From Chionoecetes opilio (lineage: Eukaryota; Arthropoda; Malacostraca; Decapoda; Majidae), in contig JACEEZ010013982.1 in the NCBI GenBank assembly GCA_016584305.1, positions 195,001-259,000 of the forward strand: 64,000 nucleotides of DNA, read 5' to 3'. Position numbers and translations under genes: made by a program. Every line of letters starts with the position of its first letter. Within the stretch, counting starts at the first letter, position 1. Shown one piece after another: positions 24,171 to 35,649 of the stretch. The notes beneath the pieces were generated by a model. The model saw only the letters and a program-made list of their open reading frames with translations. It searched no databases and was not told where the DNA came from.

Positions 24171-25415
24171 TGTCGTTGGTCACTGGTCAAATGCCCGGGG
24201 TAGACCCCGTTCCCCTTGTTTTAACCCTTTGGTCCGTGTGATTCCCAACAACACACTCACACACGCACACAAACGCATGAGGGTACTGAGTTTGTGGAAG
24301 CGGAAGACAACCCCGAGTTGTTCTGCAATCTAATACTCCTAGTGTTTTTTGCCCCCAAACCCCCTTAAAAAAATGATTCAATCGACATGGGACCAAGCCG
24401 CTTACCACCTAGATTTTTTTGCGATTTTTTTTGCCACTCCCCCCAAAATTTTAATTTACATTTCGGCTACCCCAAAAAAGACACACAGACAGACACACAG
24501 AACACGGCTTTTCCTATAGTTTTAGACAAGGTTGTGGGCCTTTGGACCCATGTATTTTTGTTTGTAGTGTATAGTATATTAGACAAATGTGATTGCAAAA
24601 CCCCAATCGGGGGTTTTTGCCCGTCGTTTGGGCATGGGCCCAAAAATTTCCCCGGGGTAGACCACGTTCCGTGGATTTAACCTTTTAGTTTCCCGGGGAT
24701 TCAAACCCTTTGTGTTCCCTGTGATTCCAACCCTTGTGTTCCGTGTGATCCCAACCCCTTTTTTGGCCGTGTGTTTCCCAAAAAAATTTTGTTCGGGTGA
24801 TTCCAACCCCTTTTGTTCGTGTGATTCCAACCCTTTTTGGTTCGTGGATTTTAACCCTTTGTTTCGTTGATTCCAAAAACACCAAAAAAACGCACACAAA
24901 CGTTTTAAATCCTGGCATGTTTGGGAAGCGGCAAACATTATCAGTTTTTTTTTTTAATCAATACTCAAAAGGTTTTTTAGCCCAAACCCCCCTTTAAAAA
25001 ATTTTTCAATCGACATGGACCAAGCGCTTACCACCTACGATTTATTTTCGATTTTTTGAGCCTACTACATTAAAAGAATTTACAGTTTCGGCTACCCCAA
25101 AAAGACCCAAAGACAGACAAAACAGACACACGGCTTCCCATAGATATTAGATTTCCCAATTTTTGTTCCGGTATTCCAACAAACACACTCACACACGCAC
25201 ACAAACGTCCATGAGTTACTGAGTTTTGGGAATGCAGCAAGCGTTACCCCAGTTTTTGTAAACTAATACTCCAAAAAAGTTTTTAAGCCCAAACCCCCCC
25301 CCAAAAAAATTCAACGACAGGGACCAAGCCGTTTCCCCCTACGATTTATTCGATTTTTTTTTGCCAATCTCATCAAAATGAATTTTCAGTTCGGCTAACC
25401 CCAAAACAGACAGAA

Positions 25416-25454
<39 letters not shown>

Positions 25455-27195
25455 CACCACACACAAAAAACACACACACACAGGCATCCTATAGTATATT
25501 TGACAAATGTTGTGGGGCCCTTTGGACCCATGTATTGATATTTGTAGTAGTAGTATATATTTGCAACATGTGATTGCAAACTCCATTTGTTTTTGCTGTG
25601 TTGGGCCGGTCAAAATGCCCGGGGAGACCCCGTTCCGGGATTCCAAACCCCTTTTTGTTCCGTTTTTGATTCAAAAACCCTTTTTGTTCCCCCCGTGGGT
25701 TTTTATTTCCCAAAAACATTCACACGCGCACACAAAGTCCCTGGGTCTACTGAGTTGTGAATGCGGCAAGGGGCGTAACCGCCCAATTTTCTGTAACAAT
25801 ATCCTAAAAAAGGTTTTTTGCCCAAAAATTTCCCTTCAAAATGATCAATCGACAGGTCCCAAAACGCTTAACTAGATTTATTTGCAAATTTTTTTAGCTA
25901 CTCCCCTCAAAATTGAATTTACGTTCGGCTACCAAAACAGACAGACCAACACACAGACACACGGTACTCTATAGTAATTTGACAAGTGCTTGTGGGGCCC
26001 CTTTGGGGCCCCTGATTTATGTTTTAGAGTATGTATATTAGCAAAGTGATAGCAAACCAATCGTTGTTTTTTTGCTGCGTTGGGGCATGGTCAAAGGCCT
26101 CGGGGGAGACCCCCGTTCCCGGTGTGTTCCAACCCCTTTTTGGTTTCCGTGTGATTTAAACCCTTTGTGTTCCATGTGATTCCCAACCTTGTGTTCCCTG
26201 TGATTTAAAAACCTTTTTGTTCCGGGATTCCAAAACCCCTTTTTGTTCCGTGTGATTCTAAAAACCCTTTGTTTTTCCCTGTGATTCAAACCCCCGGTTC
26301 CGTGTATTCCCCAAAACACAATCAAAACACGCACACAAACGTAAAATCCCGAGTCTACTAAGTTTGTGGAATGCGGCAAAACGTTACGCCCCGAGTTTTT
26401 CCTGTAACTAATACTCATAAAAGTGTTTTTTTCCCAAAATCCCCCTTCAAAATTATTTAATCGCATGGGACCAAGCCCCCTTACCACCACGATTATTTTG
26501 ATTTTTTTAGCCACTCTCATCAAAAATTTAAATTTACTGTTTTGGGTACCCCCCAAAAAAGACACACAGACAGACCCAGAACACGGCTATCCCATAGATA
26601 TTTGACAAGTGCTTTGGGCCCTCGGGAAAAGTATTGATGTTGTATGGTAAGTATTAGCAAAAAAGTGATTGCAAAAATCCAATCGTGTTTTTGCTGCGGG
26701 TCACTGGTCAAAGTGCCCCGGGGTAGACCCCCGTTCCCTGTGTTCCAACCCCCTTTGTCCATGTGATTCCAAAACTTGTGTCGTGTGATCCAAAAAATTT
26801 TCCGTGTGATTCCAAACCCTTTTTGTTCGTGTGATTCCCAAACCCCTGTGTTCCCCGGTTGTGGTTTCCAACCCTTTTTGTTTCCCTGTATTCCAACCCT
26901 TTGTTCCAACACACACACTCAAAAACGCACACAAAGTTTAAGTCCATGAGTCTCTCAGTTTTTGGGGGAAGCCCCCCAAAGACGTTATCGAGAGTTTTCC
27001 TGTAATACTCATAAAAAATTTTTTTTTGCCCAAAAAACCCCCTTTAAAATGATTCAATCGACATGGAATCAAGCCCACACCACGATTTTTTGCGAATTTT
27101 TTTTGCCTACTCTCATCAAATTTAATTACAGTTTGGCTACCCAAAAGAGACAGACAGACACACAGACACACGGCTACTCCTATAGTATATTAGAT
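24170..27195. repeat. Tandem satellite, remainder of unit 2 to unit 7
   Basis: Further units begin near 24525, 25147 (truncated), 25497, 25976 and 26600, giving a period of about 480-620 bp. The length variation comes from an internal minisatellite of about 22 bp (GTGATTCCAACCCTTTTGTT-like) present in one to about seven copies. Open frames over these units are artefacts of the repeat, although several are long. Confidence 0.8.
25419..25480. repeat. (AC)n microsatellite within a satellite unit
   Basis: An AC array expanded from the ACACAC segment that every satellite unit contains. Confidence 0.9.
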
Positions 27196-27439
27196 GATAA
27201 ACCACAAAATCGTGTAAAGGAAAATATATTCAAAATATCTTTTGAAGTATTGGCAAATTAATGTATGGATTTTTTTTTGAAGAACAAAACAAAACAAAAA
27301 TATGGAAATGACTAACTTTACAAGAAAAAAAAATTGAAGAACAAAATAATGTACGCATCAAAGCCTACACAATGTTATATTTACCAGCCTCGTAGTTTGA
27401 ATTCTTTTTAATTTTTATTAAATACAAGCCCCTTAGCCC

Positions 27440-27640
27440 CTTAACTAGTGCGCATTGTTTTTAGGCTAGTAAAAAGGCTAATACTGTTTCAACGCAGCTT
27501 TGATCAGAAAACTTCGAAAGTAATGACAAATTTATATACTTTTTTATTTAAGTCACACTTAGAGTATGCCGTTCAATTCTGGTCGCGCTGTTTCGTAAAA
27601 TATGAAGAATTTTACAAAGACAAAAAGAACAAAAGCTAAG
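27440..27640 (+). pseudogene. LINE reverse transcriptase C-terminal fragment
   Basis: The frame reads VKRLILFQRSFDQKTSKVM then FKSHLEYAVQFWSRCFVKY, matching the conserved 'SHLEYAVQFWSP' block near the C-terminus of CR1/Jockey-like reverse transcriptases. Upstream motifs are missing. The sequence from 27660 to 28130 holds nothing that I recognise. Confidence 0.65.
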
Positions 27641-28159
27641 AGCGATAAAGTTGATTCCATCTGTGAAATTCATCATATGAAGAGATATTGCGTAAACATG
27701 TTTTCCTTAAAGAATTGTAGAATCCGTGAGAACTTGATAAGAGAGTTTTCAGGTCCTTAATGCATTCGATACCATCAATCAAGATAACGTATTTGAACTC
27801 TCGCCTTGAGTGACAATAAGAAACCACGGTTAAAATAGAAATTTACAGCGTTTCAACTCAGATTTTCGAAATAATAACTTCAATGGTAGAGTAGTCAATC
27901 GGTGGAATAAATGCTAGCTAATTTTGTCGAACCCAGCACAAAAACTAAATTTAAAAATAGACTAGTGCGTACTTCCGAGTAAATGGATTTTGATATTGCC
28001 GCGCGAGTTACCTTATTAATAGTTTCCGTGTTAATTAGTGTTTGCGGTAGTTTAGGTTTGTATACTACATTCCTTTCATTCTTCACTATTAAATTTCAAT
28101 GTTCCTTTATTGTTTGCTGCATGATATACTATTGATTGATTTTTCATGATTTGCATGAT

Positions 28160-28167
28160 TTTTTATT

Positions 28168-28199
<32 letters not shown>

Positions 28200-28215
28200 T
28201 TTTTTTTTTTTTTTT
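28160..28215. repeat. (TTTA)n and poly-T tract
   Basis: About 12 TTTA tetranucleotides followed by a run of T. Confidence 0.9.
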
Positions 28216-28364
28216 TGTCTCTAAATGTAGTTTGATAGTTAGTAGTTCAGCAGATTCCCTCGTTATAGACCAAATATTCTCCTGGTATATGTGTTTTCTA
28301 AATATTCCTATGCATTCTTTCTCTTTCACTTACTCCTCATTTTTTTCAGTATACTTTTTTAGAA

Positions 28365-28491
28365 TTAGTACTATTATTAGTATTAATAATTATAATAATA
28401 ATATTATTATTATAATTATTAGTATTAGTAGTATTAGTTTTAGTAGTAGTAGTAGTAGTTATAGTAATAATAGTAGTAGTAGTAGTAGTAA

Positions 28492-28522
<31 letters not shown>

Positions 28523-28680
28523 TGTAGTAGTAGTAGTAGTAGTAGTAATAGTAGTAGTAGTAGTAGTAGTACATAGTAGTAGTAGGAGCAGCAGTTTGTA
28601 ATAGTAACAATAGTAGTAAATTTAGTAATGGCAGTAGTAGTAGTAGTAGTAGTAGTAGTAGAAGTAGTAGTGGTAGTAGT

Positions 28681-28746
<66 letters not shown>

Positions 28747-28785
28747 ATAGCAGTAGTAGTAGTAGTAGTAATAGAGGCAGTAAGT
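28365..28785. repeat. (TAG)n trinucleotide array
   Basis: An AT-rich lead-in to 28437, then TAG triplets with AAT, GAG and other interruptions to about 28770. Poly-Ser and poly-Tyr frames across it are artefacts. Confidence 0.95.
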
Positions 28786-29115
28786 TTAGGATCCATTTTC
28801 TGGTACTGCATTTCCTCCGAAAGCAAACAGTAGATTATTTTTAGAATTTGTATATGTATTCGTATTTTTTCCATTCGCTACACCATTCTTTTCGGAAAAA
28901 ATCCAATTGCATGAAAAACAATCAGTATTAGCACTATTATTGTATAATAACTATCATAATTACTATATCAGTATGCATACTTTGGCTTTTTTTTGCGCAT
29001 ATCACGTTGTGTGTGTGTGTGTGTGTTTATGTGTGTGTGTATATTTATGTGTGTGTGTATATATATGTGTGTGTGTGTGTATGTGTGTATGTGTGTTTGT
29101 GTGTGTGTTGGTAGG
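28785..29115. repeat. Left copy of a duplicated segment ending in a (GT)n array
   Basis: The order 'TAG array, GGATCCA..TTTTCTGGTA, CGAAAGCAAACAG, CATTCTTTTCGG, GGCTTTTTTTTGCGCAT, (GT)n' recurs at about 30785-31055 with substitutions. The two copies flank the minus-strand LINE at 29399-30825. Confidence 0.65.
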
Positions 29116-29398
29116 TGAGTGTATCATAAATAACTGCATTCGTGCATGGTAGTCATCATCATTCCTTTATTTCGTATATACTAGTATACAGATTCAATCG
29201 ATGCATAATATAATATTATGCAAGGAAAACTTATCAATAACTCAAATTTTACTGTACATTATATAATGACAAAATAAAATATGAAGCTCAAAGGACTTCA
29301 ATTCCATCTAAAAAGATTAAAACAATCATTCAAAATTAAAATAATTCACACATTATCTAAAATTCAACACACAAGCAGCTACCTGCAGTTATATAAGC

Positions 29399-30825
29399 TT
29401 AAATGTTTGGTGCATAGTGGTTCAGACGGCCAGGTTCATGATTTTGTACCCACGTAATTCTAGCTTTAATGGTTTGCAGGTCATATTCTATCAAATTTAT
29501 GTTATAAAAATCTCTAAATAATAATAATGTTGAAGGCAGTGTATATCCGTTCTTTAAAAAGGGCAAACACCATTTAATGAGGGAGTTATTGATGGCCAAA
29601 AGTCTCTTAAAATATCTTGCCTGTACATATGCATTATAATGTTGGAACAATAAATTACATGTCTGTTTAGCCATCTCATGGTTACTGTGGTATCGTGGCA
29701 AAGCAAACATTTTTTTTAGGGCATTTATGGTAAGCTGTCTGGAATGTCTTATAGCAAGATTTATTTTTCATTCTAAGAGTCTGCCATATGGCCAGACCAT
29801 ACTCTGGCAAGCAAAATGAATTGAATAGGAACATGAGTCTGACTGGAAACATTCTTGAAATTTCTATATATATAATTGAATTTTGCGTAAAAACTAGTTA
29901 ACCTTAAATCTATATCTTCCTCATCACTCAGATTTTTCTGGATACAGTAACCTAAATACTTGTAATTATCCACCAGTGCTATTCTATCTCCACACAGATC
30001 AATAACATTGCTTTCATTTTTCCTTCTATCCTTTGAAAATATACAGCATTTCGTCTTTACTCGATTAATTAATAAATTCAATGTTTCTAACTTTTCCTTA
30101 ATCTCAGCATATAATATACCTAAAGTCTCTGAAGTATCTGCAAGAACAATTAGATCATCAGCATAAGCCATTAAATTGTCTCTCATAAATCCATATTTAC
30201 AGCCAATGTCCTTTAAAGATATAGAAGTTATAATTTCATCAATATAAAGTTTGAAAAGAAATGGCGACAATATGCCTCTTTGCCTGACACCTTGATTACT
30301 ATAACAGTAATTACCGGTAGATTTTCCCCATCTTACTCTAGCTGACTGATTTCTCAAATAAGGCATTAAAAGTAACACAAGGTCAGGTGAAATATTTCTA
30401 TCTAATAATATTTTTCCAAGCTTACAATGATTCACTCTATCAAATGCCTTGGGAAGATCGATAAAAGCTGACAACATCTTGTCCTTCCCTTCAGTATATT
30501 TATTTACAATGTCTTTGACTAGCATTACTGTATCTGTTGTTGATGTTTGTTTTTTAAAGCCAAATTGTCTGGGGTTAAAAAAAAAAAAAATTGTAAAGTA
30601 TTTAACACATGCATTTCTACAATCTTGAGAAGGCAAGATGACTGACTGCATCACAGGTCTGTAATTTGACGATGAAGAAATATTGCTTTTTTGGTCTTTA
30701 AGAATGGGATTAATATCCCCCTTTAACAGGTCAAATGGAAGAAAACAATAATCAAAACAAACATTAAGAAAAATAGACAATAAACAGTAGTAGTAGTTGT
30801 ACGTAGTAGTAGATAAAGGATGCAC
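29399..30825 (-). pseudogene. LINE reverse transcriptase, minus strand, two frames
   Basis: The longest intact RT frame in the window (30825 to 29773, 350 codons). Visible blocks: GDINPILKDQKSN and YRPV (residues 37-58), AFIDLPKAFDRVNH (120-133, motif A with catalytic Asp), SNQGVRQRGILSPFLFKLYI (176-195, motif B), MAYADDLIVLAD (219-230, motif C with YADD), and NYKYLGYCIQKN. An in-frame poly-Phe interruption lies near residues 78-83. After a stop at 29773 the C-terminus continues in another frame (KINLAIRHSRQLTINALKK, then ALPRYHSNHEMAKQ) to 29399. The endonuclease and ORF1 are absent, so it is 5'-truncated near 30830, immediately next to a duplicated flank. Catalytic residues are conserved, suggesting a fairly young insertion. 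Confidence 0.8.
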
Positions 30826-31060
30826 TTTTTGGTATTCTAATTTCCTTCGAAAGCAGAAAACAGAGCAACTTGTTTTTTTATATCTGCCACACCATACATT
30901 TGGGAAAAGGCAAATTGTATGAAAAAAATAGGTCTAATCATTTATCAGCATTATTATAATGATAATTATTATTATTACTCATATAATTTTGGATAATTTG
31001 GCGTTTTTTCTTTGCACTTAATTATCATGTTGTGTGTGTGTATGTGTGTTATTCACCCAT
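30785..31060. repeat. Right copy of the duplicated segment
   Basis: This is the counterpart of 28785-29115: a short TAG array, then GGATGCACTTTTTGGTA, CGAAAGCAGAAAACAG, CATACATTTGGG, GGCGTTTTTTCTTTGCA and a GT array. Confidence 0.65.
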
Positions 31061-31079
31061 GGTCTTGTCCACACGAGCT

Positions 31080-31320
31080 GGCTCGCGATCGCCAGTTTTC
31101 ACCCTCTCAGTGCGAGGTTGGAGCTCATTATTACCGATCTTTGGGCAATGCTGGAACCTCACACACCTTACATACCCATCCCCTTGCTCAAGGGGGACTA
31201 ACCGCCCGAATTTGTCAGTGAAAAATCCCCGGGAGCGCGATTATTCAAACCGCCTATCCACAGAATGGGAGTGTATCAGAAACAGCACGCTATCAACCTG
31301 ACCATCGCGCGGTTATCATT
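31080..31320. repeat. Unidentified GC-richer segment between two GT arrays
   Basis: A 240-bp segment of distinct composition (for example CCCCGGGAGCGCGATTATTC) lying between (GT)n arrays. It may be an inserted SINE, but no tRNA head is convincing. Confidence 0.25.
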
Positions 31321-31357
31321 GTGTGTGTGTTTGTGTGTTTTTTTTTGTGTGTGTGTG

Positions 31358-31396
<39 letters not shown>

Positions 31397-31490
31397 CTGT
31401 ACGTATGTGTGTTTGTGTGTACGTGTGTGTGTGGGTATGTGTGCGTGTACGTGTGTGTATGTGTGTGTGTTTGTGTGTGTCTGAGTGGAT
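31321..31490. repeat. (GT)n imperfect microsatellite
   Basis: A GT array with GTAC, GTAT and poly-T interruptions. Confidence 0.95.
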
Positions 31491-31617
31491 GGGTGTGTCA
31501 GAAATACCTACCATCCTGCCTTCTACCATTACTTGTGTTACTACTTCTGCATTGTACATTCAATATTCTATGTTGTTAATATCATTGTCATTAGTAATAT
31601 TAATGATATTTCATTGT

Positions 31618-32040
31618 CAAAAGTAGGAATCAAACTCGAGTGTGAGCGTCTGTGCCCACTTCGCTTCCTGAGGTAGAGACAAGTATTTATACCCGCCTCT
31701 TCTCGACCTCACTCGGTGGGGTCGGCGTGACTTTAATCTATCCGGCCAAGGTTTATGACAAATATAGTCAAATAAGGCAAGTACATCATTCCCAGGGGAA
31801 GGCATCGAACCCACATGCAGGCGTATGTGCCTACCTCGCCACCTGAAGGTGCAAAAAAGGACACAAGTATTTCTACCCGCTTCTACCTGACTGCACTCGG
31901 TGGGGCAACGTGACTATAATCTATCCGTCCAAGGCTTACGATAAATAAATTCATATTAGACAAATATTTAATTGCCAAAGGTAGGGATCGAATCCACGTG
32001 TTAGCGTCTGTGCCATCTATGCCACATGGGGCAAAAGACA
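31618..32040. repeat. Three tandem SINE-like units
   Basis: Three units with a spacing of about 170 bp start near 31622, 31795 and 31980. Each starts GTAGG-AATCAAACTC/GGCATCGAACCC/GGGATCGAATCC, which on the other strand resembles a polymerase III B box (GGTTCGANTCC). The first two continue with ACAAGTATTT, ACCCGC, CACTCGGTGGGG and CTATCCG. They look like tRNA-derived SINE copies on the minus strand. The A box is weak. Confidence 0.5.
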
Positions 32041-32290
32041 ATAAAAAGGCAAAGAAATACTTGTCGTATTTGACTGATTATTTGATATTATTGTTTGTAT
32101 TATCATTATCAATACATTTGCTCTTTTTATGATTGCTGTAAATATTAGCAGTTGTAATTAATCTAAGAGATGATTTAATGAGCATTCACATTCCCATGCT
32201 TAATGGGGGTTAGTAACAACCTGTAATAACAACAGACTCCACCCTGAGCATATTCCCCAACTCTATGGGAGTATGTGGCTTCCCAGTGAA
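32041..32290. other. Unassigned AT-rich sequence
   Basis: Nothing recognised. Confidence 0.3.
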
Positions 32291-32294
32291 GACG

Positions 32295-32425
32295 CTTGAC
32301 TGTAGCTCCGAACTAACCATAGGATTTTCGCGAAAATACGCTCATTGTGATTCTCACACAATGTTACCATTAGAGTCCAGTAAACCTAACCTACCCTAAC
32401 GTAATCTAACCTGACGTGTTTAACC
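32295..32425. repeat. MITE-like fragment related to 49675-49906
   Basis: The segment shares GCTCCGAACTAACCATAGGA, TTTTCGCGAAAATACGCTCA and CACACAATGTTACCAT, followed by AACCTAACCTACCCTAACGT. At 49.7 kb the same order occurs and is followed by an inverted second arm, which is missing here. Confidence 0.55.
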
Positions 32426-33334
32426 CCTTGAGACCCAGAACGTAATTTTCATTGTTATTTTGGTACCAATAGACGATTTTTAGTGAATATATGCAATGTT
32501 TTATAGATATGACCTGTTTAGTATTCTTGTCGAGTAACTAATTTGGTATATTCAGCTATTTTTTATTTTATGGCTCGAAGACATACAATTTTTTATAGCA
32601 AAGTAAATATCTGGGCGTGAAGGGGTAGAGTGAAAGAGTAAACGCGACATACTGTTCCAGAAAACGGGAATATGCGAGCAGGGCTTGAACTGCCGATTTG
32701 CTGAACAGCAACTTAAGTTAAATATTCCAATATGTGTATGTGTAATAATAAATATGTAATATGATTCATCTAGTTGTATTTTTACAATTGTATTTTGAGC
32801 TACACTCGTATGGCCCCGTCTCCATATCTACATTTTCATTTTTACTTTCTTAGTGCTTAGTGATGGCCGAAGCCACAACCCTGTAATGGCAATATTCCAT
32901 GTACAATAATCACTGTAAGGTAACTCTTCATTTCCGGTGGATCCGCCTTTCGACACACCTTGCCACGCACGCCCATTGCTGGCCCTCACGCTACCCTGGC
33001 CTGCCATACTCGGCCGTGATTCTGCTGTGTTCATCGCCGACGCTGTTTTCTGCCTAGCTGTGTGCTGTACTACTCCACCACCGAATTTACTTAAACAACG
33101 AAAAAAACCCGAATGTGGCGGCAGAGATGGCTCAGCTGCGAGAAGAGAGGAGCACAGTGAAGTGGAGGGTATGTCTGACAACATACCCTCCCCGCCTTGA
33201 TGGCATAGGGTGATCCAGTCAGGTTATGCCACCACGCTCACCAGTCCAGCTCCGTATACCCTGTTGTATGTTTCTACATACTGTAAATATAGTTACCTCA
33301 TCGAATACACCTTCCACGATGTATTCAGTACCCC

Positions 33335-33335
<1 letters not shown>
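32426..33335. other. Unassigned; open frames without recognisable domains
   Basis: Open frames of about 87-118 codons overlap on both strands at 32828-33200. None contains a domain that I can identify, and no splice or promoter context is evident. Confidence 0.25.

Positions 33336-33338
<3 letters not shown>

Positions 33339-33427
<89 letters not shown>
33339..33427. repeat. (TA)n microsatellite, about 89 bp
   Basis: A pure TA array. Confidence 0.97.
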
Positions 33428-33429
<2 letters not shown>

Positions 33430-33984
33430 TTTGAGATCCAGCGTGGGATGATTTGTTTCTGTAGCTGATGATGATGATGATTTGTTTCCTGGATGCTCAT
33501 TGGCGTATCAAAGGATTATCGCAGTCCTTCGGTGAAATCTCCCGTAACTTTGGGAGATCGCGGATACCCTCAAAATCGCCGGAAATGAGAACCACGACTG
33601 CGGTAATCTGAGTTTGACTGAAGATCCGCGGAAAATTTGCCAAGTGTAATAACGTCTACCTACTGTCTTACGGAGATAGTTTCTCGAAGATAGTACACTA
33701 GTATGGTTCTCCTTGTACTGTGAGTATTGTTCCATATTTAGTTTAATGAACAGTGTTGTACAGTGATTTCCCGCCACATTCACGGTGTTAATTGTCGGGT
33801 GATTTTCCCGCCATTTCTGACGTTACTGTGTTTTCCTGTACTCTGGTTGGCTTCTCCTGTGATGTCACCGCAGTGTTGAGCCATCATTGGATATTGTTGA
33901 CGTCACGACCATACAGTGATGTGATTCGTTTCTGTACCAAACTGTACTTCTGTGCCTACTGACAGAGGTGGGCGCGATATTTTT

Positions 33985-34445
33985 TTTTGGTAGTGCGATA
34001 ACGATACTGCGATACTTTTTTCCCGCTAGTTCGATACGCGATACTCCGCTACTTTTACGGATTTTCTTAAAACGATACGCGATACTGCGATACTCCGCTA
34101 CCGATACTTTTTTCTTAAAGCGATAGTATCGCAGCGATGCTGCGATACCAACAATTTAGCTTTGCGATACTTTGCTACCTAAGAAAACACTGTATTAGCG
34201 AGAAAAAAAATCTATTTTACTTAAACTACAGTTTAGGCACATTAAAACATCTATGTGCCAAATCTATGCGCATTGCCGCTGAAAAACTTCCATAAAAACT
34301 ATAAGGTCGTCTCTTAAAGTATCGCGGGAAATTTAAGCGATACTTGAGTTGCGATACTTATACTCCGCTACTTTTGAATGCTTTGCGATACTGCGATACT
34401 GCGATACTTTTTTGGCGGTGCGATAGTATCGCAGTATCGCACTAA
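33985..34445. repeat. GCGATAC-word subterminal repeats in the hAT element
   Basis: About twenty degenerate copies of GCGATACT / CGATACT / AGTATCGC in both orientations. Such subterminal repeats are typical transposase-binding arrays in hAT elements. Confidence 0.8.
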
Positions 34446-35122
34446 GGCCCAGTTGCAAGGTCTTATCGTGCTCCCTATAGGGTCCCTGCGTGGAAATGCC
34501 AGACACCTCTGGTTCAAGAACAGCGTCATTTCACCCCCATCGTGGGCCCCATCGGGCAAAATTCGTCGGGCGGTAACCCCCTACCGACGAGATGATCGAT
34601 GAGCACCATATATTATTAAATACTTCCATTGAACATGAATAATCAACATATTCAATATGTGACACATTTCTGAGGTAGAATCAACGTGGTTACTAAGCCA
34701 AAAAGGCAGCTGATTCATAATTTTCAGTTGCAAGAACTAAGTGGAAGACAAGTGGATGGATGTCCGCGCCACCTATTGACAGCGGCCAGCGATATAGGGC
34801 GGGCGGGCGGAGTCCATTCACACCTCAGGACGATACGTTGTCATCTACCTTAGCTGTGTCTTGCTGAAGAAAACTGATCAACTACCACGCCTGTGAACGC
34901 ATCATATGACATCACCAGGGCTCATATGTTTCCTCAACGGATCCTAAACAACACCAATACCCGCTCGGTATTCCCGCTGGGATATAAGTGAACAGACTTT
35001 AATTATGATTGAATGTACGTGTCACTTTTATGCAGTTACCATTTCGAAATGATAATGAGTAATATGGCTAAATATTACTGACTAGAATCATCTAGAAACG
35101 CAAATGAATGGTAATCATGAGA

Positions 35123-35220
<98 letters not shown>

Positions 35221-35613
35221 GAGGATCGAGGTTCAGCTGGAACGCCATCACGGTAACATCACGGGAACGTTGTCATGGTAACTCAAATGACCAACCTCAG
35301 AACTTGTGAAATCTTTTCGTACCGCCTCTTTCTATTGAAACAGCATTGCTAATACAAGTATTAGTTTATTTTTATGTTATAGAAAACAATAATTCATGAT
35401 AGAAATGACAGGAATGAATTTCTTTATAGTAGTAAATATTATCATTCTATTTATCGCATGGGTTGGTACACCTCGCTCCCGACGTCGGGTCCACACGCCG
35501 ATGGGGGCAAATTCAGCCGTTCATGAAACTCATCAATGGAGTATCACGACAGTCGGGCGCTCCACTCACTATCGTGTACTCGATGGAAAACGTCCATTTC
35601 TTGCAACTGGGAC
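34446..35613. mobile_element. Harbinger-like element nested in the hAT element (TAA TSD)
   Basis: The ends are GGCCCAGTTGCAAG at the left and the inverse of GTCCCAGTTGCAAG at the right, 13 of 14 matching. Each end is flanked by TAA (34443-34445 and 35614-35616). A 3-bp TWA duplication with a G-rich terminal repeat is the PIF/Harbinger signature. Further imperfect pairing continues inward (for example CCCATCG near 34535 and CGATGGG near 35500). A (GA)n array lies inside. There is no transposase. Confidence 0.75.
35119..35218. repeat. (GA)n microsatellite inside the Harbinger-like element
   Basis: A pure GA array of about 95 bp. Confidence 0.95.
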
Positions 35614-35649
35614 TAAGTATCGCTCAATATGCCCACCTCTGCCTACTGA

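Larger units (their letters stand above)
33963..35641. mobile_element. Non-autonomous hAT-type element with 8-bp TSD
   Basis: The ends are CAGAGGTGGGC (33963) and its inverse GCCCACCTCTG (to 35641), a classic hAT-type terminal repeat. They are flanked by the 8-bp direct repeat CCTACTGA at 33955-33962 and 35642-35649. The left third (33990-34445) is made of degenerate GCGATACT-type repeats. A second element (34446-35613) is nested near the right end. No transposase is encoded, so it depended on a hAT transposase supplied elsewhere. Confidence 0.88.

Noticed and set aside
24579..26947. Several 75-175-codon frames on the minus strand with repeated 'ITRTKGVG/NHREHKG' units
   Set aside because: They follow the 22-bp minisatellite of the satellite unit. 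The protein-like periodicity is a by-product of a repeat length near a multiple of three.
28136..28874. Poly-Ser and poly-Thr/Leu/Tyr open frames of about 145 codons
   Set aside because: These are translations of the TAG triplet array on both strands.
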